Shown here: piece after piece, positions 11,667-22,084 of the stretch
How positions within the stretch are numbered: position 1 is the stretch's first letter
Layout of the letters: every line of letters begins with the position of its first letter
From: Zarea fungicola
Lineage: Eukaryota; Ascomycota; Sordariomycetes; Hypocreales; Cordycipitaceae
NCBI GenBank assembly: GCA_900169235.1
Contig: FWCC01000190.1
Coordinates: 1 to 64,000 of the forward strand
Direction of reading: 5' to 3'
DNA: 64,000 nucleotides
Notes under the pieces: generated by a model
Database searches by the model: none
The model's input: only the letters and a program-made list of their open reading frames with translations
What the model was told of the DNA's origin: nothing
Position numbers and translations under genes: made by a program

Positions 11667-13820
11667 TTAGTTTTTGGGCTTATTCTTGGCCTTATATGCA
11701 AGAAATCTCGTCAAGTTCGTCAACGACTCATCCGCCCGCAGTCTCAGTTCAGCTTGCGTCTTCTTGTTGACCGACTTGACCATTGTGCGCACTTTGGGGA
11801 CGGCGGCCTCGAGATGCTTGGCAAAGTTGTCTGCCCAGAACACTGCGTTGTCATAGGCGTACTCCTCCTCTCCGTAAATGTCAAATAGTTGGTTAAGGGC
11901 CTCGACGGCGTCGGCGGCGGGCGTCTCAGGCAGGGACGAGACGACGGTGACAAGGAACGTGCCGAGCTGGCGGTTCCTGTCGATGGGGCAGGGGTCAAGC
12001 GCCAGCTCGCCCAACACTCCAACACATTTCACGCCAAGGCTCTGGAAAGGGTCTTCTGCGTCTGTCGAATTCGAGGCCTGGTCGGCGCTGCTGCTGCCTT
12101 TGGTAGCATGGTACAGTGCAATGAACTTTTGGTGCTCGCTGGGCTGTAGAGGCGTCTGGCTGCGCAGCACACGGGCAACAGCCCAGGCGAGACCGGTGAC
12201 GCGGGTCGCAAGAACGAGGTCTGCGGTGTCTGAGGCGAGAATCGGGGAAATCAGCTGCTCCCAAATGGCAGTAGCAGCGGGTGCCCAGGCTGCGAGAAGG
12301 CTGGCACTGTCGCCCTCGGAGAAGTCAACGAGCGAGAGGGACCAAGCGATGTTGTTAACTGCTGAAAGGGCATGGCCCTTTATGGCCCTGGCGATTTCAT
12401 TTGAAGGCTGGATGGAGGAGATGCGGATAAGTTCGGGGATAGCCAGCTGCAACAGCGGCTTGAGAACAGGCAGGTCATCAGTCATGTCGTCATCTTCGTC
12501 AGTCCCAAGAACAAGATCCATGTCGGCTTGCATCTCTTCATGAGTCATTTCATCGTCACCCTCCTCCTGCTCATCCTCTCCGAGGTTCTGTTCTTCTCCA
12601 TCCTCATCCATGCCTTCATTCCCGCTTTCTGAACGGACGTCATCGTCAGCCTCAGCCATGTCTTCATCATCGCCATCATCGGCCTTTTGTCCCCTCGAGC
12701 CTCTCTTAGCGGAGACTTGCGTGGCTTGCGTCGTAGGGCCGCCTATGGCAGCAGTCAAGCTGGTGCCGATGGAAGCGAGAGTCTCGAGGGCAAGCTGCTG
12801 GTACTGGGCGGTGTCAGACCAGTTCTCACCAGCGGAAGTGGCTTCGTCGGCGGAAACCGAGGCAATCACCTTGGTGAGTGTGGGTATGAGGATGGAGTCG
12901 TCATAGACGGCGGGTATTTGGGCATCTCGCAGGAGCTGCAACGACGAAAAGATGTTGTGCAGGACAGTGCAGGCCAAGACGCCCTCGCCATCAAGCCTGT
13001 CCTTGAGAGAAAGCAGCGCCTCAGAGGTATTGTTGCCGGTTGTGGTAATGGCCTGGGCTAGTTTGGCATTGTCTTCACACAGGAGCATCAAGCAAGCCAA
13101 GGCGTCAGCTCGGAGGGTAGAGGTGCTATCGGCTTCGCTAAAAATCTCATCATGTCTTGTGATGAGAAGAGCGAGAAGCTGTGTGAGAGTGGTGTTCGAC
13201 GCAATGGCTTCGAGAATATCGTCACCAGCCTCGGCGAGGGCTGTGATGAGAGAGACGAGGGACGCAATTATGCTGATTATGGTAGCTTGTTCGGCCTTGG
13301 GGGTCTTTGAAAATGCTGGCTCGGTCGCAGTAATTCTGTCGCTAAACTACAGTGTCACCATCCGCGTTAGTTGATCTCTTGGTCAGGATTGAAAGAGGCG
13401 GTTTCTTGGGCAAGGAGGAGACGAACTAACCAGGTTGGAGGCATATTCAATAGCAGTGACAATATCGGATCTGAATAGATGAATGCAAAAGTCGGCCTCT
13501 TCCTCCTGCGCGAGGACCTGGAGGATACCCCATCCAGCGGCACGACTCTCGAGGGCGGTGTCGGTGATGGTCTCATTGAGGATAGTGTGGACAATCTGCT
13601 CGCGCAGCAGCAGCTTGCGGCACTTTGTGTCCTGGATAATGTTAGATATGGCGGAAGCCGCGGCGGTGCGCTTCTTTGTGTCGGTGCTCTTGAGGTCCTT
13701 GATAACGGGGAGAATTTTGGCCTCGCGTAGAGCGGCGAGCTCTGGGTCGGAGGGCGGCTTGACGGATCTTGATAGAGGATCTTTGCGCGCGGCTGCGCGA
13801 TTTCGTCTGGACTTGGCCAT
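11667..13820 (-). CDS. SYO1: SYO1-type symportin (ARM/HEAT adaptor for 5S RNP import)
   Basis: Predicted 689-residue protein; exons 13820-13431 and 13346-11667 with an 84-nt intron (GTTAGT..CTAAC..TAG). The N-terminus MAKSRRNRAAARKDPL is basic, as in Syo1 proteins, where this region carries the nuclear import signal. The body is an alpha-helical repeat array with many Leu/Ala-rich helices, including a start resembling LPVIKDLKSTDTKKRTAAASAI. A long Asp/Glu-rich loop around plus-strand 12535-12690 matches the acidic loop known in Syo1. By family knowledge Syo1 carries ribosomal proteins uL18 (Rpl5) and uL5 (Rpl11) together into the nucleus for 5S RNP assembly. It converges with MLH1 (259 bp apart) and is divergent from the glycosyltransferase gene. 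Assignment rests on the basic start, the acidic loop and length. Confidence 0.85.
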
Positions 13821-14507
13821 GCTGAGTAGATGGAGCGTAGATTTTATGCGGTTTAGTTTGCCTATGCAGCCAAATCTCCAGCGAAGTAAAAGCGTATTAG
13901 AACCGCTGGCTGTGAAGCTATCGAGACATGCGACATGGCAACCAAAGAAAACATTTTTCTTCCGCCATTATTAATCGCCCGGTTGTCAATTGCCCCGCCA
14001 TTCTCCAAATCTTTTTTTTTTTTTTTTTTACTTGTGCCAGGACTGTCCCATCCGTACTGGTAGTAAGTACGTAGTATTGGTACGTACCTACTTGCTCCAC
14101 AGAACCCGTCTTGCCCGTTTTTTTTTTAAAAGTGGCTTTAGTGGTTTTAGTGGCTTTGGAGGTCCCCCGACTCCCTGACTGATAGCATCTCAGTGGGGAG
14201 GGCGGAAGCTTATGTACAGCCTGTGCTGTCTTACTATCCAGCCAAGCGCAAGCAGTTACCAGCATTAACTAATAATGGTCCGGCTTCCCACCACCACCAA
14301 CGTTGTCCAGCCCGCCACCTGCATCGCTATTGAGCAGCTTTATAGTCTCGTTGCGCGCGCAGGATACAATTAAGGGCTGGAATTTGGGCACAGTCTCTGT
14401 TATCGCCAGTTGCATTTTACCTGTCGTAGCGAAATGTGAGATATCCTCAAGCTGATCGACACTCTGATTCAACTTCGTACCAGCTTGGCATCTTCACAGA
14501 CGACGAC
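13821..14507. promoter_or_regulatory. Divergent promoter region, SYO1 / glycosyltransferase
   Basis: 687 bp between two divergent starts. It holds two homopolymer T tracts (near 14011 and 14119) and a cluster of TACGTA/TACCTA motifs at 14061-14094 of the type seen between other genes here. No coding frame with support lies inside. Confidence 0.55.
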
Positions 14508-16804
14508 ATGGCACCGTCGTCCTCGGTCGGTCGCTGGATCTCGAAGAACATCTGGATGCCCGAGGAAGACCTGGCCAAGAAGGATGACGATTTGAAGTTG
14601 CCACATCACACTGGAAGCAGCTGGCAAGCCGCTCGTACGCCCCAGAGGAAGGCTCTCGTCCGCTATGTTGTCTATGCGCTTGCCGGCCTCTTCTTCATCT
14701 TCTTTCTGCGTCGCCTAACACACGCAAGAGAGGAAGACATCGTACGACCGTACTCACAGTACCGTTACCATGATACCACTACAACTGCCCGGCTGCCGAC
14801 ACAACTGACCAATCTTAAGCCGGCGACCACCAAGGCACCTACAATCAAGGCCACTCCCGCAGCCAAGCCGGTCGAACCATTCAAGCCAGTTGAAGCAGAC
14901 ACGAACAAAGCATCAGAAACAGAAGGAAGGTATTTCAAGGGTGTCCTCAAATTTAGCACGCTGGTAGCAAGCCTGCGACAGCTAACCTGGATTCGGACCA
15001 CCAACAACGTCCTGTTCTCCGCATCTAGTCTAGAAAGCGCCGCGACATTGCTCCCCATGGCTTGCCAGAGGGCTACTTCGCAAAAAGCAGATCATGTTTA
15101 CTTTGCTCTATTTGGCGACAGTGATATCAAGCTAGACAAGCTGCTCAAGCTCAACGGTGTTGACGAATCGTGCAAGATTATGACTTTTGGTATATTTGCC
15201 GAGTCTCAGCGCGCCAAACTACCGCTAACAGATTCCACAGATGCCCGTGCCGACCAACGTCGCCAGTTGACCAGGCCGCGATTGGCATTAGCCGCCGCCC
15301 GAGCCTTGGGTAGGTTTCCATGACAGCGATTTTGAAGCCGCTGGGGTACTGACTTCTGCAGCTTACATCAATTCTTTTACTTACCCCAGTGTTGTCATTA
15401 TCGATGGCTCCTCTGCCGAAGACCAGCCTTTTCTGGACGGCATAAGGGATCAGATGTCAGATATGTCTCGAGCAGCTCTGATAGTGCTGCCCGATAGGGC
15501 GCAGTCGCGGCTATCATGGATATCGCAGCTGGACGCAGCCGCCTTGTTTGGTGAGTACCTTTGCTGGCCCCGCCCAGGCGAGACGTACAATACTGACTTG
15601 GCAATACAGAATGGAATCATGTGCAGTTTGATATTGTGATTCATGCACCGCCGACTGGGACCGGGAATCTCAAGCGCCTTCTTCGGTCCTTGGCCGCGGC
15701 GGATCTCTCGGGCCATGCCATTCCACAGATTACCGTTGAGCTGCCCCCCACGATTGACATTTCGTTGGAAAGATTTCTCAACAGCTTCCAATGGCCTGAG
15801 CCCAGATTTGCCAGCTCCAGCCCCAAAATGCTTACGCTTCGACATCGCGTCTTGCATGAAAAGGCGAGCGCCAACGAGAGCGCAGTGCGTCTGCTTGAGT
15901 CATTTTGGCCAAAGAATGCTGAGAATAGCCATGTTCTCATCCTGTCGCCTCACACAGAAGTATCTTGGCAATTCTTTCACTGTAGGTATCTCTGTGGCTG
16001 ACAACTAGCGAATCCAAACTGATATGTGCAATAGACGTCAAATACTCTCTACTGCATAGACGCTATGGCAAAGTAGAGACCCTCGATGATCCATACAGCC
16101 TCATGTTTGGTCTTTCATTCACCGTGCCAGAGACCAATCTACACAACACAAAGCCATTCACGGCGCCGTTGTTGCCCCTCGAAAAGATGGAAGCACCTGG
16201 AAAGGGCAGTACATCATTTGCATGGCAGGCACCGAGTAGTGATGCGCTGCTTGTCTTTGGTGACAAGTGGGTGGAGCTGCATGGATACATTTCACAGAGC
16301 CTCGAGACTCAAAGGACGGGGACTGCCGTTCCTGCTTTGACGCAAGCCAGAGAGGTCGCAGAGAATAAGCCAGCTTGGCTGGAATACATGCTGCAGCTCA
16401 GCCGCCTCCGCGGCTATTTTACTGTATACCCAAGCCAAGAGACTGCCGATGCCATCGTGGGTATTTATGCAGACCTTCCAGATGTACCAGACGGTCGCGA
16501 GAAGAGTGACGCAGAGTCACGGTTGAATGTACGTAGAGGTAGTAGCTTTGATGCAGGATCGCAAGTGGATATTCTTAACACGTTACCTGACGGCGGGGTA
16601 CTGCAAGGCCTGCAGAGTGTTCCATTCCTCTCATGGGAGGGCGAAACAAGCAACTTTGAGGAGATGTTACAACATGCATACAAGCTTACCACCGAGTTTC
16701 GCCGCGAAATTGGCACATGCGAGGATCCAGCCGCGGTTGTTAAGCGCGACCGGTCTGCCAGAGATTTATTCTGCGTTGGGAAACCAGACAAGGTAGTGTC
16801 GTAA
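14508..16804 (+). CDS. Type II membrane glycosyltransferase-like protein
   Basis: Predicted 710 residues in four exons: 14508-15309, 15362-15550, 15610-15981 and 16035-16804. All three introns are short (52-59 nt), have GT..AG borders and join in frame. A short cytosolic N-terminus is followed by one hydrophobic segment near residues 50-70 and then a long Thr/Ala/Pro-rich stem, a Golgi type II topology. The lumenal part has a nucleotide-sugar-like start (VVIIDGSSAED), the segment HVQFDIVIHAPPTGTGNLKRLLRSL typical of GT2-like fungal proteins, and the acidic SPHTEVSWQFFHYVKYSLL region. It resembles a conserved fungal and plant GT2-like family of unknown acceptor. No classical DxD motif is obvious, so catalysis is inferred from family resemblance. 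It faces SYO1 across a divergent promoter and converges on the DUF202 gene. Confidence 0.7.
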
Positions 16805-16932
16805 AGGGGGAGAGCGGAAACGGCACAAGGGATGCTACTGTGTTTCATTTTTTTGTTCTTCTTGTTTATACTGTATTATTCCCAACTTGAAACAAGACTT
16901 CAAGACTGTATAAATTGATTCGTGTTTTTTTA

Positions 16933-16951
16933 GGGGGGGGGGGGGGGGGGG
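16933..16951. repeat. G homopolymer, 19 bases
   Basis: Nineteen consecutive G residues preceded by a T run, located between the convergent glycosyltransferase and DUF202 genes. Length may be uncertain because homopolymers are error-prone in sequencing. Confidence 0.9.
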
Positions 16952-16990
16952 AAGACTCCCACTATCAAGCGTATACATGTGCGTAGAAAA

Positions 16991-17865
16991 TCATTGAGAA
17001 GCATTAGCAGAATCCCGCACCGTGTTGATGACAAGCAGCACAATGCATGTTCCAAAAATAGCGGCTGAAAGGACGGTTAATATCTGTTTTTTTTTGCTCT
17101 TGATTAGCAAATCATATGTAACAGTAATAAAGGGTAATCGATGGACGCGTACTGTTTGTGTTCTCCATCCAGATTGGACAATAGCTGCTCGCTGGCTGTA
17201 GAGGTTTACGGTTCCTTTTTGCCAGACGTCAGTCAAGTGCACGTAGGATAGGTAGTGCACTGTAGAGAAGCAGAACATACGTATATAATTTGAGATGCCA
17301 ACGGAAAATGTCGACAGCGCGAGTAGCCAAAAGATGGCGCCGAGAGGTTTGGCAATATGCTTCTCGAGCGTGGTGGGTTTCTCCTTGAGATGAAACGACA
17401 ACGTCATGGCCATGGAGACGATGGCCATGAGCACTGAGAGGCGCAAATATGAAAGAAAAGCTACATTTTGGGAGCGATAAGTTAGTATACTTTTTGGAAA
17501 CTTCATGTAGACTTTTCCTGGATTTTCACAGGGTTAAATGATGCTTACTTCGCTCGTTGGCGCAGTGGTCGCGCGCATCGCTGCTCTCATTGTCAAAGAG
17601 CAGGGCGCCAAGGTACGGCCATCGGAAAAAGGTGGACGTGCCGGCGTGTCCGGCTCTATAAGAATGGCTACTTGGTTACCTTTTTGTTTCCCTTCCATCA
17701 TCTATGTGTACTTCAGCGAGCCCTAAACAGGAGGCCGAGGCACAAGCGGACTCACCCTATTTGCCCGACCTGGACAGGCTTGTACAGGGACGCAATCGGT
17801 AGACAGGACATTGTCGTCTGCGCTTCGTCATCGTTGAAGGCCTCATCGTTCGTGGGGGGCGGCAT
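16991..17865 (-). CDS. DUF202 domain membrane protein
   Basis: Predicted 228 residues assembled from three exons: 17865-17756, 17655-17549 and 17460-16991, with 100- and 88-nt introns. Joining gives FRWPYLGALLFDN followed by DARDHCANERTFLSYLRLS, the hallmark entry of the DUF202 family, in which the RxxxANERTFLSYLR stretch precedes three transmembrane helices. Three hydrophobic segments follow, one beginning at the YLRLSVLMAIVSMAM stretch, one in the middle and one near the C-terminus (ILTVLSAAIFGTCIVLLVIN). Some fungal relatives are vacuolar or plasma membrane proteins linked to SPX/VTC families, but this one is a stand-alone domain and its role is unknown. Its 3' end converges on the glycosyltransferase gene. 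Confidence 0.8.
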
Positions 17866-18749
17866 TGCCACGAGCGGTTGGCGCATTCTGATGCTCCCAC
17901 AATTCGTGTGAAGGTTGTTGTGTTTTGCAGCTCGTGCAAAATGCCAGCTCGACACTAATTTGTGCTGTCTTGGCCTGGCTGCGTCATGGGTTGGCGGGGT
18001 TGCATCATTGAGAGCTTCAGTTTGTGGCAGACAGCGAGAAACAGTATTTGCGTCTGCCACTCAAAATAAAATAAATAAAATAAATAATATCACTAATTCC
18101 AACGCATCTTAATTATATTCATATAAATACATACTTCATCGGCTTGATATTCTGGGCGGCTACTGGGCAGGCTTGCGAGGCTGCTCGTGCGGTTGGCGAG
18201 GCTACTACAATGCTAGTCCTCATTTTGTAGACCTCAGTTGTAGACGCACATCATCTCCGATTAAATCAGCAGCAATTCATTTTTAGGACGAAACGAAAAG
18301 AGGAGATGGGGAATGTATCTAGATGATTAGATGCTATTCATTGGCTTTGCTGTTGTGACATAGCCGAGAAGTATATATGATCCCCTTAACTACATCCGAA
18401 TTCCTCCAGGTTGTACCACTTGGCTACTCCTTTTTCGTCCTGGAGGTTTCTACAACTCACTCGTGTATGTCTAAATACATGGAATCGGTGCTAATGAATG
18501 CTTCGAATTGCGAACCAGCTCAACGCCGGATTTTATAAGCCTACGAGAAGCATGAAGACACTGCAACTCCCACGATGGTGCACTACAATAGCCCACCTCA
18601 TCGGTGAGCAGATCGCCCAATAGGAAGCGTTTTAAGTACTTACATATTCGTCAGCATATTCTTTGTTAAATTAACCCTAACCCTTACAAGATCCCTCCAT
18701 AAAATTGTCATCTTACCTCTTCTTACACTACTTTCTGCCCTTCCACGGC
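17866..18749. other. Intergenic region upstream of DUF202 gene
   Basis: About 880 bp without a supported gene. It contains an AAATA-rich run near 18064-18090, AT-rich DNA and, at about 18670-18685, two adjacent CCCTAA telomere-type units just before the zinc-finger-like ORF. The left part probably carries the DUF202 promoter. Confidence 0.5.
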
Positions 18750-19505
18750 ATGGTGCCTTGCAACATGCCCAATCGATATGCTGATCTATCAGATCATATA
18801 CGCAAGAGACACCCTGATGAGTCATATTCAAACCTACAGCTACAGCCTGCTAGCCTAGTTGCCTGTGCAATATGTGGTACCTCCTGCAATGATGCCCACG
18901 GCATCAAAACGCATGCGGCCAAAATACGCCGTGTATCAGGCAAAAGCAACAGATTGAACTCATTAAGAAATAGATCAGCTTATCCGTTATCGGCATCACC
19001 TGCCCTGTCATCCTTACCAAATAGTAGAAAACGTCAGGCCTCGTCATCCCCACCAGGACAGGACGTCATTGGTACCATCGCCGTGCCTCCGGACCTATGC
19101 CAGGGGTCAGCTACCGACGCGACAGCGATATGCGACGTGGATGACATGCCAGCTTCCAGAATAAGGGACTTCATTCAATACAGAACAAAGGAGCTCATAC
19201 AATCCAGAACCAAGGAATTGATTCAATCCAAGATCAAGGAGGTAGTCAAGTCCAGACTAGATGAAATCGTCAGAATGAGAATAAATGGCATGCTTCAATC
19301 CAGCATGGAGGATATAGTTCAATCCAGGATGGACGAAATAAGGCAATCTGGTGCGAACGAGATGGCAAAATCTAAGATAACTGAAATGACTCACTCCATT
19401 ACAAGTCATCAATGGAAGGAAAGGGGAATATTCTTTTTAGAGTTCACAGAGTACAGGGCTGAAGAGGTTGATAAGATGCACCAACCAACTGGGACAAAAC
19501 AATGA
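18750..19505 (+). pseudogene. Degenerate C2H2-like ORF with nine octapeptide repeats
   Basis: A 251-codon frame starting at the first ATG; the open frame extends 15 codons further upstream without an ATG. Two zinc-finger-like segments are visible but each lacks one ligand: residues 4-21 keep one Cys and HIRKRH but no first Cys, and residues 39-60 keep CAIC and the first His while the expected final His is Arg (HAAKIR). A basic linker follows. Residues 142-213 are nine head-to-tail 8-residue units of the pattern [IVL]-Q-S-[RK]-x-[KD]-E-[LIM] (24-bp DNA period), predicted to be strongly helical and charged. No transporter, helicase or polymerase domain follows before the stop. It may be a broken piece of a mobile-element ORF or a young, fast-evolving gene. 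Function not recognised. Confidence 0.45.
19173..19388 (+). repeat. 24-bp tandem repeat, nine degenerate units
   Basis: Nine consecutive 24-bp units encode octapeptides such as IQSRTKEL, IQSKIKEV, VKSRLDEI and VQSRMDEI. Units 1-3 are the most alike and later units diverge, but the phase never slips, so all copies stay in the same reading frame. Confidence 0.85.
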
Positions 19506-19871
19506 GATACCGGACAAGCAAAGAACGGAAGGTGCTAATTGCTCGGTTTTTGCAATTTAGGAAGGGACAGGGTAGGAAGAGTAGAGGCTACAATAGATAA
19601 ATAACTGCTTCTTCTCGTTGCGCAAAAGCTCACGACTTAACCATTTAGAAGTACAATTTCCCAATATTGCTCTTCTCTTACATCAATGCAGCGTTTTCGT
19701 CACTTTGAGTAAGTCTATCTTGGTCTCTATTTGCCGTGTCTGCGGATATTTGCAAGGATTGTTTGGGCAAGTCAATGTGAATGTTGACTCGGTTACTCTC
19801 TAAAATACATTCCATCCCTAACAGTGCTGTCCTCTTTATGATCCCATTCGTTAAACACCATTGTTTGGCGT
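19506..19871. other. Convergent intergenic region
   Basis: 366 bp between the zinc-finger-like ORF and the 3' end of the tandem ABC ATPase gene. Short frames only; it presumably holds the two 3' UTRs. Confidence 0.5.
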
Positions 19872-21827
19872 CTACTCTGACGCAAACCCCCAAATTGACT
19901 GCCACCTTCTCTCGTCACTCCTCAGCGGCCCGTCCAGGCGACCAAATCGTGCCGGGAGGCGTGTGTTCGCCTCGGGCAAGCAAATCCACTCGCGCACGTA
20001 GTCTGGCACCTCCTCCTTGATGTGCGCGATGCAGATGAGCGCCTGTTGGTCCGTAAGCCCCGTCACGACAACATTACCCGCTTTGGCGATGTCGCTTTTG
20101 ACGATTTGGCCATCGGCGCCCACTGTGTTGCTCTCGCCTGCCGCAAGGAACAGGCTGCATTTGTCACGCACTGCGTCGTCCATGCCACTAAACGCCTCAT
20201 CCAAGACGACGATGTCGGTACCTTTTATCATGGAGCGGATAAAGAGGGCGACTCGTTGTGCACTGAAGGACATTTCGCCAAACATGTATTCGTCTGCCCA
20301 CTTGAGATCGTCGACCTGGCCTGCCGCACCAGCCGTGGCGCTGCCCACGGGCCGCAGCTCTGGCGCAAACCACCGCAGGGCGGCGTCGACTTTCTTCTTG
20401 GATGCCTCGTCCAGTTTGGCTTTGGCGCCAAACGTCAGCGCCCACGCGTTTTCGACAATGGCGCGGATGGAGTGCCTGCGGGGCATGTGCTGATGCACCT
20501 CGGGGCTGGAGTGTCCAACGCGGGCCTGAATGTCCCAGAACGTGAGGGCCTTTTTGCCGGAGCAGGGTTCAGGGAGTCGCGAGCGTCCAAACAGCCTCAC
20601 TGGTTGCGAGTATGATTGTGGGTGGTCTGAGCTGAGCATCGAGACAATGGTCGTCTTGCCGGAGCCGTTTGGACCAAAGACACCCCAGCGCTCGCCACGA
20701 CGGACTGTCCATACAAGACCTTCTTTCTCCTGTCCGTCAACGGTTTGGGACCAGTTTCCCAAGACTACCTTGCCGTTATAGTTGATTTTGCAGCCGTCCA
20801 TCTCGACGAGGGGCTCCGTGGTTGAATGCGACTGTTGTATCGTGGCGTCCTTGCTGTCCGCTGTGGAGGAGGGACCGGTCGGGCTTAGGACCTTGCCGAC
20901 TTCAGCCAAAGTGTACAGTGGCATGTTTTTATCTTCCACCAGTTTGCCGGACTGCACGCCCTGGACGTACGTGCGCAGCCCATCGAGAACAACCTCTTTG
21001 GGTCCCATGGAGCCAATCTGGCAATCGCTCCGGAGATAAATTAAATGCGTGATCCATTCGGGTAGCGGATCCTGTGGCCTGGCACTCAGTATCAGGCGCG
21101 GACTGGCCTTTTCGGATAGGGACTGCAGCAGCGGACTCAGTCCAGACACAGTCGGCGGATCGAGACCCATAAAGGGCTCATCCAGCAGCAGCACCTCTGG
21201 CTGGGTCAGCAGCGCCCGAGCAATACGTGCCCGCCTGCCCTGTCCATTGCTGAGAAATGTGACTGGTAGATCCAGTAGCTGGCTCAGCTTCAAGTCTTTC
21301 ACGACACGCTCCAGGAGCTCCTGGGAGATGGCATCGTCTTGACCCTCCGGCGCTGTGTTCAGCGGGTTGAGCTCCGTGTTGCCAAGCAAAAAGTCGCGCA
21401 GCGAAAAGTCAGTAATTTCTCGGTGTGATTCATATCGTGCAGACAAAAACGCAGACGTGGTGACGGACGACAACGCAGATAGTCCACCGCCTGCCTGTTC
21501 CGCGTCAAAGCCAACGTATTGAATAGCAGCGATGGGTGATCTTAGATGCGTCGATACAGCACCCGAGGAGAGATATGGGTAGGAGCGCGCCGTCGGGGGA
21601 TCACATATCAATCGGCCACGAAACGCCTGCAGGAGTGTAGTCTTGCCGGAGAGTGAAGATCCGACGATGCACCAGTGCTGGGGCTTGGATGTGGTAGATG
21701 GCAGCTCAAAACTAATGTCACTAAACAGCGACGGATTGGGATGTTCAGACAGCGCGTTTGGGTAATGCCGGTAAAAAGTACCCTTGGCAATGCGGATAAT
21801 GGGCTGCCGCGATAGTGAGGGTTTCAT
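19872..21827 (-). CDS. Soluble tandem ABC ATPase (ModF/Caf16-like)
   Basis: Predicted 651-residue protein with two ABC ATP-binding domains and no membrane segment. Domain 1: Walker A GSSLSGKT at residues 56-63, signature LSNGQGRRARIARAL, Walker B VLLLDEPFMGLD. Domain 2: Walker A GPNGSGKT, Walker B IVVLDEAFSGMDD, but the signature is degenerate (MSFSAQR in place of LSGGQ), so only one composite ATP site may be fully active. A tandem soluble layout with these motifs resembles ModF-like and Caf16-related ATPases of fungi, whose substrates are poorly defined. The start at 21827 is preferred; an in-frame ATG at 21905 would add a hydrophobic 26-residue extension. Single exon. The partner and cellular site cannot be inferred here. 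Confidence 0.8.
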   Translation of the reverse strand: MKPSLSRQPIIRIAKGTFYRHYPNALSEHPNPSLFSDISFELPSTTSKPQHWCIVGSSLSGKTTLLQAFRGRLICDPPTARSYPYLSSGAVSTHLRSPIAAIQYVGFDAEQAGGGLSALSSVTTSAFLSARYESHREITDFSLRDFLLGNTELNPLNTAPEGQDDAISQELLERVVKDLKLSQLLDLPVTFLSNGQGRRARIARALLTQPEVLLLDEPFMGLDPPTVSGLSPLLQSLSEKASPRLILSARPQDPLPEWITHLIYLRSDCQIGSMGPKEVVLDGLRTYVQGVQSGKLVEDKNMPLYTLAEVGKVLSPTGPSSTADSKDATIQQSHSTTEPLVEMDGCKINYNGKVVLGNWSQTVDGQEKEGLVWTVRRGERWGVFGPNGSGKTTIVSMLSSDHPQSYSQPVRLFGRSRLPEPCSGKKALTFWDIQARVGHSSPEVHQHMPRRHSIRAIVENAWALTFGAKAKLDEASKKKVDAALRWFAPELRPVGSATAGAAGQVDDLKWADEYMFGEMSFSAQRVALFIRSMIKGTDIVVLDEAFSGMDDAVRDKCSLFLAAGESNTVGADGQIVKSDIAKAGNVVVTGLTDQQALICIAHIKEEVPDYVREWICLPEANTRLPARFGRLDGPLRSDERRWQSIWGFASE

Positions 21828-22084
21828 TGTGAATGAATTGAATGTACCCAATCCGATGGGGTTATGGAAAAAAGAAAAAGTGTATGTAAGTGTCCAGAAG
21901 ACCATTGGAGCTGGTTTGAGTCAAGCGCGGTATCGGCCTCCCCATACCTCGCTGTTTTGGCTGTGGCGCCCAAAACACCGAAGTTGATCACGATTACATG
22001 GCTGACGAGACAGACGGTAGCGATATATATCGAATGCCGTAGTGAAATAGCGGTATTGCTAATATATTGAATGATTTTTTTTTT
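21828..22084. promoter_or_regulatory. Promoter side of the tandem ABC ATPase gene
   Basis: About 260 bp upstream of the ABC ATPase start, ending in a T homopolymer near 22075. It includes the in-frame 26-codon extension discussed for that gene. No clear TATA box was found. Confidence 0.4.

Noticed and set aside
21828..21905. Upstream ATG adding 26 hydrophobic residues to the tandem ABC ATPase
   Set aside because: The extension looks like leader sequence; a mitochondrial presequence was considered but it lacks Arg/Lys.
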